Part shown: positions 17,695 to 25,472 of the stretch, in pieces | How positions within the stretch are numbered: the first letter of the stretch is position 1 | Layout of the letters: every line of letters starts with the position of its first letter | Assembly: GCF_004564375.1 (NCBI RefSeq) | Contig: NZ_CP038267.1 | Coordinates: 3,953,745 to 4,017,744 of the forward strand | DNA: 64,000 nt | Source: Nocardioides euryhalodurans | GTDB taxonomy: Bacteria; Actinomycetota; Actinomycetes; Propionibacteriales; Nocardioidaceae | Direction of reading: 5' to 3' | The notes under the pieces: generated by a model | Seen by the model: only the letters and a program-made list of their open reading frames with translations | Told to the model about the DNA's origin: nothing | Database searches by the model: none | Position numbers and translations under genes: made by a program

Positions 17695-18532
17695 GGTTGC
17701 TCCCGGCGAGGACCGACCTCACGACGTCGTAGGCGGGGCGCATCAACCGTGGTGGCAGCAGCCTGAACGACACGCGGAGCACGAGGTTGGTGGCTGACCG
17801 AGCCGGGCCGACGAGACCCAGGCGTCGGAGATGCCGCTGCAGGTGCCACTCCGCGCGGATCGCTTCCCGGTCGGCGCGACGACGGTACGACGCCTCGTCG
17901 ACCCGGTAGTGGACCAGGGGCTGAGGCAGGTTGTGGAAACGCGTCCCCGCAGCGGCGAGGCGTGCCCAGAGGTAGTAGTCCTCCATGCCGGCGAGCGGGA
18001 GGTAGCCGCCGGCACTCACCACGTCCTGGCGGCACATCAGGACCGTCGGATGGTTCACGGGATTGACGCTGCGCAGCTTCCGGACGATCTCGTCGTGGTC
18101 GAGGGGCATGTCCCGTCGCGCCGTCGCCGTCCCGGGATCCTCCTCGAACTCCAGCATCGCGCTCCCGATCACCCCTGCTGTGCCCTCCCTCGCAGCGAGG
18201 GCCTGCAGCTCGATCCGCCGCGGGTCCGCGACGTCGTCCGCGTCCATGCGCGCCACCCAGGCCGCCGTCGTGTGCGCGAGACCCGCGTTGAGTGCTCCCA
18301 CGAGCCCGACGGAGCCGGGTTCGAGCACGACGAGCTCCGGAGCGAGGGCACGCTCCTCGTCGAGGACCACGTCGTGCGCGGGTGTGAGCGGGCCGTCCCG
18401 GACGACGAGGATCTCCCCCGCTCGCAGGGTCTGGTGACGGAGGCTGTCGAGCGCTCCGCGGAGGTGGGCGGCCGAGGTGTTGCGGTGGACCGGCATCAGG
18501 ATGCAGATGTCGGCCGCAGACATGCCGGTCAT
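17684..18532 (-). CDS. Family 2 glycosyltransferase
   Basis: GT-A enzyme of 282 residues: ICILMPVHRNTSAA at the N-terminus, LVVRDGPL, and the metal-binding ARMDADD near residue 95, with GGYLPLAGMEDYYLWARLA as the acceptor-side ED motif. The ATG at 18532 overlaps the stop of a 33-codon leaderless ORF as ATGA; ATG 18523 is an alternative start. It is the first large gene of the six-gene-plus glycan run ending at 12138. Confidence 0.9.
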   Translation of the reverse strand: MTGMSAADICILMPVHRNTSAAHLRGALDSLRHQTLRAGEILVVRDGPLTPAHDVVLDEERALAPELVVLEPGSVGLVGALNAGLAHTTAAWVARMDADDVADPRRIELQALAAREGTAGVIGSAMLEFEEDPGTATARRDMPLDHDEIVRKLRSVNPVNHPTVLMCRQDVVSAGGYLPLAGMEDYYLWARLAAAGTRFHNLPQPLVHYRVDEASYRRRADREAIRAEWHLQRHLRRLGLVGPARSATNLVLRVSFRLLPPRLMRPAYDVVRSVLAGSNRAG

Positions 18533-18630
18533 GCCTGCGTGACCTCGCCCGGACTCGTCGTGCCGCAGTCGTTCGGGCCCCGCCAGCGGGTCATCGGCGC
18601 GCGCGAGGCACCTGTGACGACCTGCGACAT
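18529..18630 (-). CDS. Leaderless 33-residue small ORF upstream of glycan operon
   Basis: ATG 18630 follows TAGGCT by exactly 6 nt on the minus strand, the spacing used by many genes here. The 33-residue product begins MSQVVTGASRAPMTRWRGPN and ends at TGA fused to the next start (ATGA at 18532-18529). It has one Cys, no membrane segment and no recognised family. The likely job is as a leader that delivers ribosomes to the glycosyltransferase start, rather than as a functional peptide. Coding potential is not otherwise proven. Confidence 0.5.
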   Translation of the reverse strand: MSQVVTGASRAPMTRWRGPNDCGTTSPGEVTQA

Positions 18631-18636
18631 GCGGCC

Positions 18637-18642
18637 AGCCTA
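18637..18642 (-). promoter_or_regulatory. -10 element for glycan operon
   Basis: TAGGCT on the minus strand, 6 nt before ATG 18630. It is the only evident promoter for the run 18630 to 12138. Confidence 0.55.
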
Positions 18643-18720
18643 GATGCCGGACGCCGTCGGACGGGGCTGAATCGCGCGTTCGGCGCCGGGTGAGTGACCG
18701 GTCTCGTCCTCGAGGTTCCC

Positions 18721-18999
18721 TCAGTCCAGCCCGATCGAGAACGCCGACTCGAGGTCGTGCTTGGAGTAGGTCCGGAACGCGATGTGGGTCTCGGTGGCCG
18801 TCACTCCGGGGACCTTGTTGAGCCGGTCGGCGACCACGGCGGCGACGTCGTCGTGGTTGCTCACGCGCACCAGCGTGATCAGGTCGATCTGGCCGGTCAC
18901 CGAGTAGACCTCGCTGACGCCGTCGAGGGCCGCGATCTGCTCGGCGACCTCGGGGATGCGGGCCACGTCGGCCTTCACGAACACGATGGCGGTGATCAT
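18721..18999 (-). CDS. Stand-alone Lrp/AsnC ligand-binding (RAM) domain protein
   Basis: 92-residue protein starting MITAIVFVKADVARIPEVAE, matching the C-terminal RAM domain of Lrp/AsnC regulators without the DNA-binding half. Such small RAM proteins bind amino acids and oligomerise. ATG 18999 is used because TAACCT ends 7 nt before it. A longer in-frame start at 19038 would overlap the exonuclease gene. Target and ligand unknown. Confidence 0.85.
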   Translation of the reverse strand: MITAIVFVKADVARIPEVAEQIAALDGVSEVYSVTGQIDLITLVRVSNHDDVAAVVADRLNKVPGVTATETHIAFRTYSKHDLESAFSIGLD

Positions 19000-19006
19000 G
19001 CGCCCG

Positions 19007-19012
19007 AGGTTA
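19007..19012 (-). promoter_or_regulatory. -10 element for RAM-domain gene (leaderless)
   Basis: TAACCT with a 7-nt spacer to ATG 18999. Its first three bases are the TAA stop of the upstream exonuclease gene. Confidence 0.5.
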
Positions 19013-20800
19013 GCGGGCCGGGCGGTGGGTCGGCGCAAGGCTGCGCCGCTCGTCGAACGGCACCAGTGAGAGCCGCGACTGGGTCACGGCGTCGTGGAGC
19101 GCCAGGTGGCGGGTGGAGCCGGTGATCGGGCAGGTCCACTCACCGTCGACGTCCACCAGCCGGATCCCCGGGGACTCCAGCCAGCGCAGGATCCGCTCGG
19201 TCTCCTCGGCCGTCGCGGCTGGCACCGGGCCGGGAGCCGGTCGCACCGACTCGGCGCCCAGGCGCAGGGCGTCGACGAACGCGTGGGCGTCCGTGCCGGA
19301 GGGGATCACGCCGGCTGCGGCGAGGCGTCCGTGGCGTACGACGTGGACCGCCCATCGCCCGTCGTCCTCACGGCGGGCGGCGATGACCTCGGGGCACCGG
19401 GTGAGGGCGCTCAGTCGCTGGGTGCGCGCGGTGGCCCGGATGAAGGCGGCCAGCCGGTCACGGTGGACGCCGGCCTCCTCGAAGCGCTCGTCCGCCGCCA
19501 GCGACGCCATCCGCTCGTTGATCGCGTCGACCACCTCGTCGGGCCGGCGCAGCAGGCTGTCGCGCAGCTGGCGCACCACGGCGGCGTACGTGGTGTCGTC
19601 GACGCTGCCGTCGCACGGCGAGAGGCAGCGCCCCATCTCGGCCAGGACGCAGGCCGCCTTGCTCGGTCGGCGGGCCAGGCGGTCCGAGCACTGCCGGACG
19701 GGGAAGGTGTCGTGGAGCGCCGACAGGCACTTCTCGGCCACCTTCTTCGACGAGAAGGGGCCCAGGTAGTCGGCTTCGTCGTCGGCGACCCGCCGCACCA
19801 GGGACAGGCGTGGCCAGGGCTCCCGGGTGAGCTTGATGAAGTGGACCTTTTCGGGGAAGCGCGATCGTCGGTTGTAGCGGGGCTTGTGCTCGGCGATCAG
19901 GCGCAGCTCCCGCACCTCCGCCTCGAGCGGGGTCGCACACTCGATCCCGGTGACCTCGCTCGCGAGCCCCACCATCTCGCCCATCCGGGTCCGCGTCTCG
20001 GAGGCCGTGAAGTAGGAGCGGACCCGGGTGCGGAGGTCGCGGGAGGTCCCGATGTAGAGGACCCGGGCGGCGTCGTCACGGAAGAGGTAGACACCGGGGG
20101 AGTGGGGCAGCTTCTCGGCGAGGTGGCGCTTGCGCCGCTGGGCGGCGGAGACCTTGGCGGAGAACGTCTGCAGCTCCTCGAGGGTGTGGACTCCCAGACC
20201 GCCGAGGCGTTCCATCAGGCCGTGGAGGACGTCGACGGTGGCGCGCGCGTCGGAGAGCGCGCGGTGGTTGGGCGTGGTCGACGCATTGAAGACGCGGGCC
20301 AGCGAGGAGAGCTTGCAGTTGGGCGCGTCGTCGCGGGTGATCACGCGGCGGGCGAGCACCGCGGTGTCGACCACCTCGAAGGTGGGCCACGGGCGCCCCT
20401 GCTGCTCGGCGAAGTGGCGCAGGAAGCCGACGTCGAACGGTGCGTTGTGGGCGACGAGGACGCAGCCCTCCGCGAACTCCAGGAACGCGGGCAGCACCGA
20501 CTCGATGGGAGGGGCGTCGCTGACCATGGAGTTGGTGATGCCGGTGAGCACGGCGATGAACGCCGGGATCTCGGTGTGGGGGTTGACCAAGGTCTGGAAC
20601 TCGCCGAGCACCTCGCCACCCCGGACCTTGACCGCGCCGACCTCGGTGATCCGCGAGCCCCCCGCCGCGGAGCCGCCCGTGGTCTCGAGGTCGACCACGC
20701 AGAAGGTCAGGTCGCGCAAGGGCCGCCCGAGCTGGTCGAAGCTCCGCTGCTCCTCCCAGCGGGAGGCGCTCCGGGTGGCGGAGTCGTGGGCGATGGTCAC
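19010..20800 (-). CDS. DEDD exonuclease fused to GIY-YIG (UvrC/Cho-like) nuclease
   Basis: 596-residue fusion. The N-terminal DnaQ-like 3'-5' exonuclease (about 28-190) has VDLETTG, HNAPFDVGFL and a late HRALSDARATVD motif. The GIY-YIG domain (about 230-310) shows PGVYLFRD...VLYIGTSRDLRTRV. A UvrC-like Cys-containing region (RRPSKAACVLAEMGRCLSPC) follows. It corresponds to M. tuberculosis Rv2191, and a DNA-repair role is inferred. I use GTG 20800, which has TAGCGT 7 nt upstream; GTG 20824 is possible. Confidence 0.92.
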   Translation of the reverse strand: MTIAHDSATRSASRWEEQRSFDQLGRPLRDLTFCVVDLETTGGSAAGGSRITEVGAVKVRGGEVLGEFQTLVNPHTEIPAFIAVLTGITNSMVSDAPPIESVLPAFLEFAEGCVLVAHNAPFDVGFLRHFAEQQGRPWPTFEVVDTAVLARRVITRDDAPNCKLSSLARVFNASTTPNHRALSDARATVDVLHGLMERLGGLGVHTLEELQTFSAKVSAAQRRKRHLAEKLPHSPGVYLFRDDAARVLYIGTSRDLRTRVRSYFTASETRTRMGEMVGLASEVTGIECATPLEAEVRELRLIAEHKPRYNRRSRFPEKVHFIKLTREPWPRLSLVRRVADDEADYLGPFSSKKVAEKCLSALHDTFPVRQCSDRLARRPSKAACVLAEMGRCLSPCDGSVDDTTYAAVVRQLRDSLLRRPDEVVDAINERMASLAADERFEEAGVHRDRLAAFIRATARTQRLSALTRCPEVIAARREDDGRWAVHVVRHGRLAAAGVIPSGTDAHAFVDALRLGAESVRPAPGPVPAATAEETERILRWLESPGIRLVDVDGEWTCPITGSTRHLALHDAVTQSRLSLVPFDERRSLAPTHRPAR

Positions 20801-20807
20801 GTCCACG

Positions 20808-20813
20808 ACGCTA
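20808..20813 (-). promoter_or_regulatory. -10 element for exonuclease gene (leaderless)
   Basis: TAGCGT on the minus strand, 7 nt before GTG 20800. It faces the TAGGCT element at 20850. Confidence 0.5.
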
Positions 20814-20849
20814 GGTGTGGGCACCGACAGACCGCGGGAGGGCGCGCCC

Positions 20850-20855
20850 TAGGCT
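20850..20855 (+). promoter_or_regulatory. -10 element for 20862 gene (leaderless)
   Basis: TAGGCT, 6-nt spacer GGTCGG, then GTG 20862. Confidence 0.6.
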
Positions 20856-20861
20856 GGTCGG

Positions 20862-21113
20862 GTGAGCACGCAGATCCCGGGTCCGACCCAACGCTGGCGC
20901 TGCGGAGGGTGCGGCAACCTCACCCGCTTCGACGTCGCGCGCGTCCGGCGTACGACGGAGTTCTGGCACTTCGACCTCGCCGGTGACCACGAGGTCGAGG
21001 AGACCGACGTCCGCGACGAGACCGTGGCCTCGGTGACCTGCCGCTGGTGCGGCCGGGACGACGCGGTCGAGGTCGTGTCACGCGCCGACGTCGCCTCCGA
21101 CGGCGAGGCCTGA
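20862..21113 (+). CDS. Small zinc-ribbon-like protein
   Basis: 83 residues. Two CxxC pairs (CGGC at 14-17 and CRWC at about 60-63) suggest a four-Cys zinc ribbon, with an acidic middle. No enzymatic motif. It is divergent from the exonuclease with a leaderless start. Not recognised as a named family. Confidence 0.7.
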   Translation: MSTQIPGPTQRWRCGGCGNLTRFDVARVRRTTEFWHFDLAGDHEVEETDVRDETVASVTCRWCGRDDAVEVVSRADVASDGEA

Positions 21114-21183
21114 CCCGGCGCGACACGCCGCGGCGACCCCTTCTCGGGGCCGGTTGTCAGTGGGGGCCCTCACCCTCACGAAC

Positions 21184-21390
21184 ATGACGACACGAATCGA
21201 CTGCGACACCTGCGTGGTGAGGGGGCTGGCCTGCCACGACTGCGTGGTGACCGTGCTGCTCGGGCCGCCGCCCGAGCTGGAGTTCGACGACGAGGAGAAG
21301 CGCGCCCTGGACGCGCTGGCCGCCGGTGGCCTGGTGCCCCCGCTCCGGCTGGTGCAGTCGGTGGACCCGCCGGTGATCGAGTCGGCATGA
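21184..21390 (+). CDS. Small Cys-rich protein of unknown function
   Basis: 68 residues starting MTTRIDCDTCVVRGLACHDC. The C-x2-C-x6-C-x2-C arrangement in the first 20 residues could bind metal. The rest is acidic then hydrophobic (PPLRLVQSVDPPV). A start at 21154 in the same frame is possible but adds residues with no pattern. It lies just upstream of the riboswitch. I do not recognise a function. Confidence 0.65.
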   Translation: MTTRIDCDTCVVRGLACHDCVVTVLLGPPPELEFDDEEKRALDALAAGGLVPPLRLVQSVDPPVIESA

Positions 21391-21485
21391 TGTAGGCGCT
21401 CTGTGACAGGTGGTGCTCGTGTGATCAGTGCGTCTGGAGTCCCCGCCTCACGTGGCCTGAAACACGTCCCGACCTGTGTGGGAAC

Positions 21486-21515
21486 TTGGCCGCCGTCGCG
21501 GATCGCGACTAGGGT
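21486..21515 (+). promoter_or_regulatory. Promoter of riboswitch-NlpC transcript
   Basis: TTGGCC (21486-21491), an 18-bp spacer and TAGGGT (21510-21515) lie about 50 bp before the riboswitch, giving a 5' leader of about 220 nt. Confidence 0.5.
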
Positions 21516-21564
21516 GGTGCGCTAGGTGCTCGTGGAAGTGGGTCAGTCCGAGATCCGCGCGGGC

Positions 21565-21718
21565 ACCGCGCCGAGTCCAGACCGGGGGGACGGTCGACGG
21601 AGCCGGGGAACCACACCATCTGGGGTGAATCCCCTGCGAGGCAGGTCACGAGAGTGGCGTGTGGAGCAGGGGTAGGGCATGTCGTGCCCGAACCCGTCAG
21701 CTCACCCGGTAGGCGTAC
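21565..21718 (+). ncRNA. c-di-AMP riboswitch (ydaO-yuaA)
   Basis: This fills most of the 353-base gap 21391-21743. Conserved blocks are GGAGCCGGGGAACCA, GGGGTGAATCCC, GGGTAGGGC, CCCGAACCCGTCAGCTCACC and GGTAGGCG, in the order and spacing of the ydaO-yuaA class. GCGCC near 21568 can pair with GGCGT near 21712 to close the outer helix. The class binds c-di-AMP and in Actinobacteria usually turns off cell-wall hydrolase genes, matching the NlpC/P60 gene 25 nt downstream. The gap before it holds only the promoter. Confidence 0.92.
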
Positions 21719-21743
21719 GACAACCAAGGGAGACCCCCGTCTC

Positions 21744-22739
21744 GTGCTCAACGGTCGGAAGCGACTCTTCAGTGCCCTCTCGGGCCTCACGCTGGCGGCA
21801 GTCGTCGGGCTCGTCCCCGGCGCCGCGCAGGCGGAGCCCGACATCGACGACGTGGAGAACCGGGTCGACCGGCTCTACCACGAGGCCGAGGCCGCCCAGG
21901 AGCGGTACCACGACGCCAAGCTGGAGCTCGACGAGCTCCAGGGGGACCTCGACTCCCTGAAGGCCGACCAGGAGCGCCAGGACGACCGCCTCTCGGTGGT
22001 CCAGGAGCAGGTCCGCGACACCGTCATCCGCCAGTACCAGGGCGAGAACCTCAACGCCGTCGGGCAGGTCTTCGTCAGCGAGGACCCCACGGCTTTCCTC
22101 GACCAGCTGGCCACCATGACCTCCTACAGCGAGCTGCAGTCGCAGATGTTCTCCTCGTACTCCCGCGAGGCCAAGGCGCTCGACCTCCGGCGCGGAGCCA
22201 CCGAGGGCCAGCTCGCCGAGATCGCTGCGGTCGAGAAGCGCCTCGCCGAGGAGAAGGAGACCGTCGAGGCGAACCTCGCGGAGGCCAAGGAGCTCCTCAG
22301 CCGGCTCGAGGCCGAGGAGCAGGAGCGCCTCGAGGCGCAGCAGGTCTCCCGAAGCTCCACTCCCGCCCCGGTCGTCGACGTCGCGGCCTCCGGTCGCGGA
22401 GGTGCGGCCGTGCAGTTCGCGATGGGCCAGGTCGGCGACGCCTACGTCTACGGCGCGATGGGCCCGGACGCCTGGGACTGCTCCGGACTCACCATGGCCG
22501 CCTGGGCCGCCGCCGGCGTGAGCCTGCCGCACTCCTCGAGCGCCCAGTACAGCTCCGGCCCGCAGGTGGCCGCCAGCGCGCTCCAGCCGGGCGACCTGGT
22601 CTTCTACTACAGCCCGATCAGCCACGTCGGCATGTACATCGGCAACGGCCAGATCGTGCACGCCGCCAACCCGAGCACCGGCGTCCAGGTGACCGGCCTG
22701 TACTCCATGCCGTTCTCCGGTGCGGTCCGCCCCGGCTGA
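21744..22739 (+). CDS. Secreted NlpC/P60 peptidoglycan endopeptidase
   Basis: Cell-wall hydrolase cleaving stem-peptide bonds, RipA-like in layout. The 331 residues comprise a signal peptide (1-30, ending AQA), a long coiled coil (about 31-205), a short linker and the NlpC/P60 domain (about 225-331). The catalytic triad is visible as Cys246 (WDCSGL), His294 (SHVGMYIG) and His306 (HAAN). GTG 21744 is set by AAGGGAGA upstream and the signal peptide. Expression is probably controlled by c-di-AMP through the leader. A strong hairpin follows the stop. Confidence 0.95.
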   Translation: MLNGRKRLFSALSGLTLAAVVGLVPGAAQAEPDIDDVENRVDRLYHEAEAAQERYHDAKLELDELQGDLDSLKADQERQDDRLSVVQEQVRDTVIRQYQGENLNAVGQVFVSEDPTAFLDQLATMTSYSELQSQMFSSYSREAKALDLRRGATEGQLAEIAAVEKRLAEEKETVEANLAEAKELLSRLEAEEQERLEAQQVSRSSTPAPVVDVAASGRGGAAVQFAMGQVGDAYVYGAMGPDAWDCSGLTMAAWAAAGVSLPHSSSAQYSSGPQVAASALQPGDLVFYYSPISHVGMYIGNGQIVHAANPSTGVQVTGLYSMPFSGAVRPG

Positions 22740-22743
22740 TCCC

Positions 22744-23982
22744 GTGACCTCGAAGGCCGGCCGCCCACGTCCGTGGGTGGCCGGCCTTTCGTCGTGCTTG
22801 GTCCTCGTCCTCGCCGTCGTCGGCTGGGTGGTGCTGACCGACGACGAGTACGTCGCACCCCCGGCGACAGCGCCCGCGGCCGCCGTACGGCCCGGCGAGG
22901 CCGCGGCGACGCTCCGTGACCTCGAGGCGGCACTCTCGACCGGCGACCCGGACGCCGCGGCTGCTCTCGCCCCCGACGGCGACGACGAGGCAGCCGCGCT
23001 GCTGCGAGCGCTGGCCGGGAACGCAGACCGCATCCAGGTCGAGGACCTCACCCTCCGCTACGTGGACTCGCTCGGCGGCGTCGACGGAGACGGTCGGTGG
23101 ACGGCAACGGTGGAGACCGGCTGGCGCTTCGCCGGCTTCGACCCGGTCCCGGCCACGGCGGAGGTGGAGTTCCTGCTCGAGGCGGAGGACGACCGGACGG
23201 CGATCGCCGGTGTCGGCGGTGCCACGGGCCGCACCCCGGTGTGGCTCGCCGGCCCGGTCGACGTCGTACGGCAGGGCGACGTGCTGGTGGTCGCGGCCGC
23301 GGACGCAGGTGGACCTGCCGCGCTCGCCCGGAATGCGGTGCCCGTGGTGCGCCGTGTGCTGCCGTCGTGGCGCAGTGGCCTGGTGGTCGAGGTCCCGCCC
23401 GACGCGTCCGCGCTCGACGGGGCGCTCGGTGCGGAGCCGGGGGAGTACGCCGCCGTCGCCGCGGTGACAGGCCGGGTGGGGGACGACGGCTCGCCGCGGA
23501 CGCCCGTCCACGTGCTCCTCAACCCCGCCGTCTTCGGCGAGCTGGACCGCCAGGGGGCCCAGGTCGTCATGAGCCACGAGGCCGTCCACGTCGCCACCGG
23601 CGCGGCCGTCGAGCCCGATGCGGTGCCACCGTGGCTGACCGAGGGCTATGCCGACTACGTCGCGCTCCGTGACGTGGACCTGCCGCTCTCCGTGACCGCC
23701 GCCCAGGTGATCCGTCGCGTCCGCCGCGACGGGGCCCCGGCAGCGCTGCCGGGTGACGAGGCGTTCGACACCCGCACGACCCACCTCGGGGCGTCGTACG
23801 AGGCCTCCTGGATCGCCTGCACGATGCTGGCCGAGAGGTCCGGGGAGCAGGTGCTCACCCGCTTCTACACCGGGCTGGAGGTAGGGGACGACGTCGCGGC
23901 GGAGTTCCGCGCCGCGTTCGGCCTCTCGCTGGCGGCCTTCACCGAGCAGTGGCGGGACCGCCTGACAGACTTGGCCGGGTGA
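22744..23982 (+). CDS. Membrane-anchored gluzincin-like metallopeptidase
   Basis: One N-terminal membrane helix (about 18-38) and an extracellular region. HEAVH (278-282) with Glu300 in TEGYADY, 18 residues on, is a gluzincin zinc site. Residues 55-215 look like an SnoaL/NTF2-type or lipoprotein-like region with no clear assignment. With GTG 22744 the protein is 412 residues, but the NlpC terminator hairpin then lies within codons 4-15. GTG 22777 is an alternative start at the far side of the stem. The stop overlaps the next start (GTGA). Confidence 0.75.
   Translation: MTSKAGRPRPWVAGLSSCLVLVLAVVGWVVLTDDEYVAPPATAPAAAVRPGEAAATLRDLEAALSTGDPDAAAALAPDGDDEAAALLRALAGNADRIQVEDLTLRYVDSLGGVDGDGRWTATVETGWRFAGFDPVPATAEVEFLLEAEDDRTAIAGVGGATGRTPVWLAGPVDVVRQGDVLVVAAADAGGPAALARNAVPVVRRVLPSWRSGLVVEVPPDASALDGALGAEPGEYAAVAAVTGRVGDDGSPRTPVHVLLNPAVFGELDRQGAQVVMSHEAVHVATGAAVEPDAVPPWLTEGYADYVALRDVDLPLSVTAAQVIRRVRRDGAPAALPGDEAFDTRTTHLGASYEASWIACTMLAERSGEQVLTRFYTGLEVGDDVAAEFRAAFGLSLAAFTEQWRDRLTDLAG
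22753..22788 (+). terminator. Rho-independent-type hairpin after NlpC gene
   Basis: A 16-bp stem (AAGGCCGGCCGCCCAC against GTGGGTGGCCGGCCTT, one G-U pair) with a 4-nt loop, followed by TTTC. It lies inside the first codons of the next gene if that starts at 22744. Confidence 0.75.
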
Positions 23983-25235
23983 CCTGGACCGAGCGACGCG
24001 CCGCGTGGGCCGTCCTCGTCGTCGGAGGTCTTGGCTTCGTGCTCGTGGCCGCGTGGCTGGTGCCGTGGCACCCGGTCCCCGGAGGGTTGCCGGACCCGGT
24101 GTCGGCGGAGTCGGTGCTCGCTGCCGACCAGATCGCGCGTGCCGAGGACTACTCCTCCCTGGCGCGGTGGTGGAGCTGGAGCAGTCTCGCGTTGTCGCTC
24201 CTCGTGGCCGGTCTGCTCGGCTTCACGAGGGCTGGCCGGGCCGTCGTACGACGGTTGCCGGGCCCGTGGCCGGTGCGGGTCGTGCTCGCGGTCGCGTTCT
24301 GCGAGGTGGCAGGAAGGCTGGCGACGCTGCCGCTCGGGATCGGGCTGCACCAGCTCCAGGTGGACGCCGGGCTGGCGACGCAGGGGTGGCTCGCCTGGCT
24401 CCGTGACGTCGCGGTGGGGCAGCTGCTGACGATCGCGGTGACCGGCGCCGTCCTCGTGGTCGTCGTCGCATGCGCGCGCCGGTGGCGCCGGGCCTGGCCG
24501 GCCGTCGTCGGGGGAAGCCTCGGCGCCCTGGTGCTGCTGGGCTCGTTGGCCTACCCGGTCGTCGTCGAGCCGCTCTTCAACGAGTTCACGCCCCTGCCCG
24601 ACGGCTCGCTGCGCAACGAGATCCTGGCGGCGGCGCAGCTCGAGGGAGTCACGGTCGACGAGGTGCTGGTCGCCGACGCGTCGCGGCGCACGACCACGCT
24701 CAACGCGTACGTGTCGGGCTTCGGCTCCACGCGGCGCGTGGTGCTCTACGACAACCTCGTCGACCAGGCGCCGGGCGACCAGGTGTTGTCGGTGGTGGCG
24801 CACGAGCTCGCCCACGCGCGGTACGACGACGTGCTGGTCGGGTCGGTGCTGGGCGCGCTGGCGGCGATGGCCGGCGCAGGTGCGCTGGGGCTGCTGGTGG
24901 CGCGGGGGCGCCGGGCGGAGGGAGCGGTGGTGCTGGGGCCGGAGGACGTCCCCCGCGTGCTGGCCCTGGTGGCCGTGGCGGTGCTGGTGACGAGCCCGGT
25001 CCAGGCGACGATCAGCCGGCTGGTCGAGACCCGGGCCGACGTGACCGCCCTGGAGACCACCGGTGACCCGGTGGCCTTCGTGGAGCTGCAGCGGAGCCTC
25101 GCGGTCCGCTCGTTGGCCGATCCCACGCCTCCGGCGTGGTCACAGCTCTGGTTCGGGACCCATCCGACGTTGGTCGAGCGGGTGGCGCTGGCTCGAGGCT
25201 GGGAGGCCCCGGGCATCAGCAGTCGGCAGCGGTGA
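23979..25235 (+). CDS. M48 family membrane metallopeptidase
   Basis: Zinc protease of the HtpX/CAAX-protease (M48) group. The 418 residues include about five N-terminal membrane helices, HELAH at 275-279 and Glu350 in ETRAD as the third ligand, then helices and FGTHPTLVERV near the C-terminus, typical of Ste24-like enzymes. The GTG start overlaps the upstream metallopeptidase stop, so the two are co-translated. Likely quality control of membrane proteins. The 3' end overlaps the convergent flp gene by 20 bp. Confidence 0.9.
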   Translation: MTWTERRAAWAVLVVGGLGFVLVAAWLVPWHPVPGGLPDPVSAESVLAADQIARAEDYSSLARWWSWSSLALSLLVAGLLGFTRAGRAVVRRLPGPWPVRVVLAVAFCEVAGRLATLPLGIGLHQLQVDAGLATQGWLAWLRDVAVGQLLTIAVTGAVLVVVVACARRWRRAWPAVVGGSLGALVLLGSLAYPVVVEPLFNEFTPLPDGSLRNEILAAAQLEGVTVDEVLVADASRRTTTLNAYVSGFGSTRRVVLYDNLVDQAPGDQVLSVVAHELAHARYDDVLVGSVLGALAAMAGAGALGLLVARGRRAEGAVVLGPEDVPRVLALVAVAVLVTSPVQATISRLVETRADVTALETTGDPVAFVELQRSLAVRSLADPTPPAWSQLWFGTHPTLVERVALARGWEAPGISSRQR

Positions 25236-25395
25236 TCTCCTGGTTGATGGTGTCGCAGGAGCCCTTGAGCAGTCCGTCGACACCACCGCCGAAGACGAAG
25301 ACGACGGCGAAGATGATGAGTGCGATGCCCGCGATCAGGAGCCCGTACTCGACCGCGGATGCGCCGCGCTCGTCGCGCTGTTCTCGACCGGTCAT
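25216..25395 (-). CDS. flp: Flp-type pilin, copy 1
   Basis: 59-residue class III prepilin, too short for usual ORF cut-offs. A charged leader ends ERG, followed by ASAVEYGLLIAGIALIIFAV: cleavage after Gly and Glu at +5 are the Flp signature. The C-terminus has two Cys (SCDTINQEITAADC). ATG 25395 has GGAAGGGG upstream. A terminator lies between it and copy 2, so it probably receives only read-through or has its own promoter. Confidence 0.88.
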   Translation of the reverse strand: MTGREQRDERGASAVEYGLLIAGIALIIFAVVFVFGGGVDGLLKGSCDTINQEITAADC

Positions 25396-25423
25396 GGTCT
25401 CAGCCCCTTCCAGGGACGAAAGG

Positions 25424-25455
25424 GGCCCCGGTGCTCGATCCAGAGCACCGGGGCC
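25424..25455 (-). terminator. Hairpin between the two pilin genes
   Basis: A perfect 13-bp stem (GGCCCCGGTGCTC and complement) with a 6-nt loop, 18 nt after the stop of pilin copy 2. It should reduce transcription into copy 1. Confidence 0.75.
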
Positions 25456-25472
25456 GCCCCGTGGTCCTTGGG

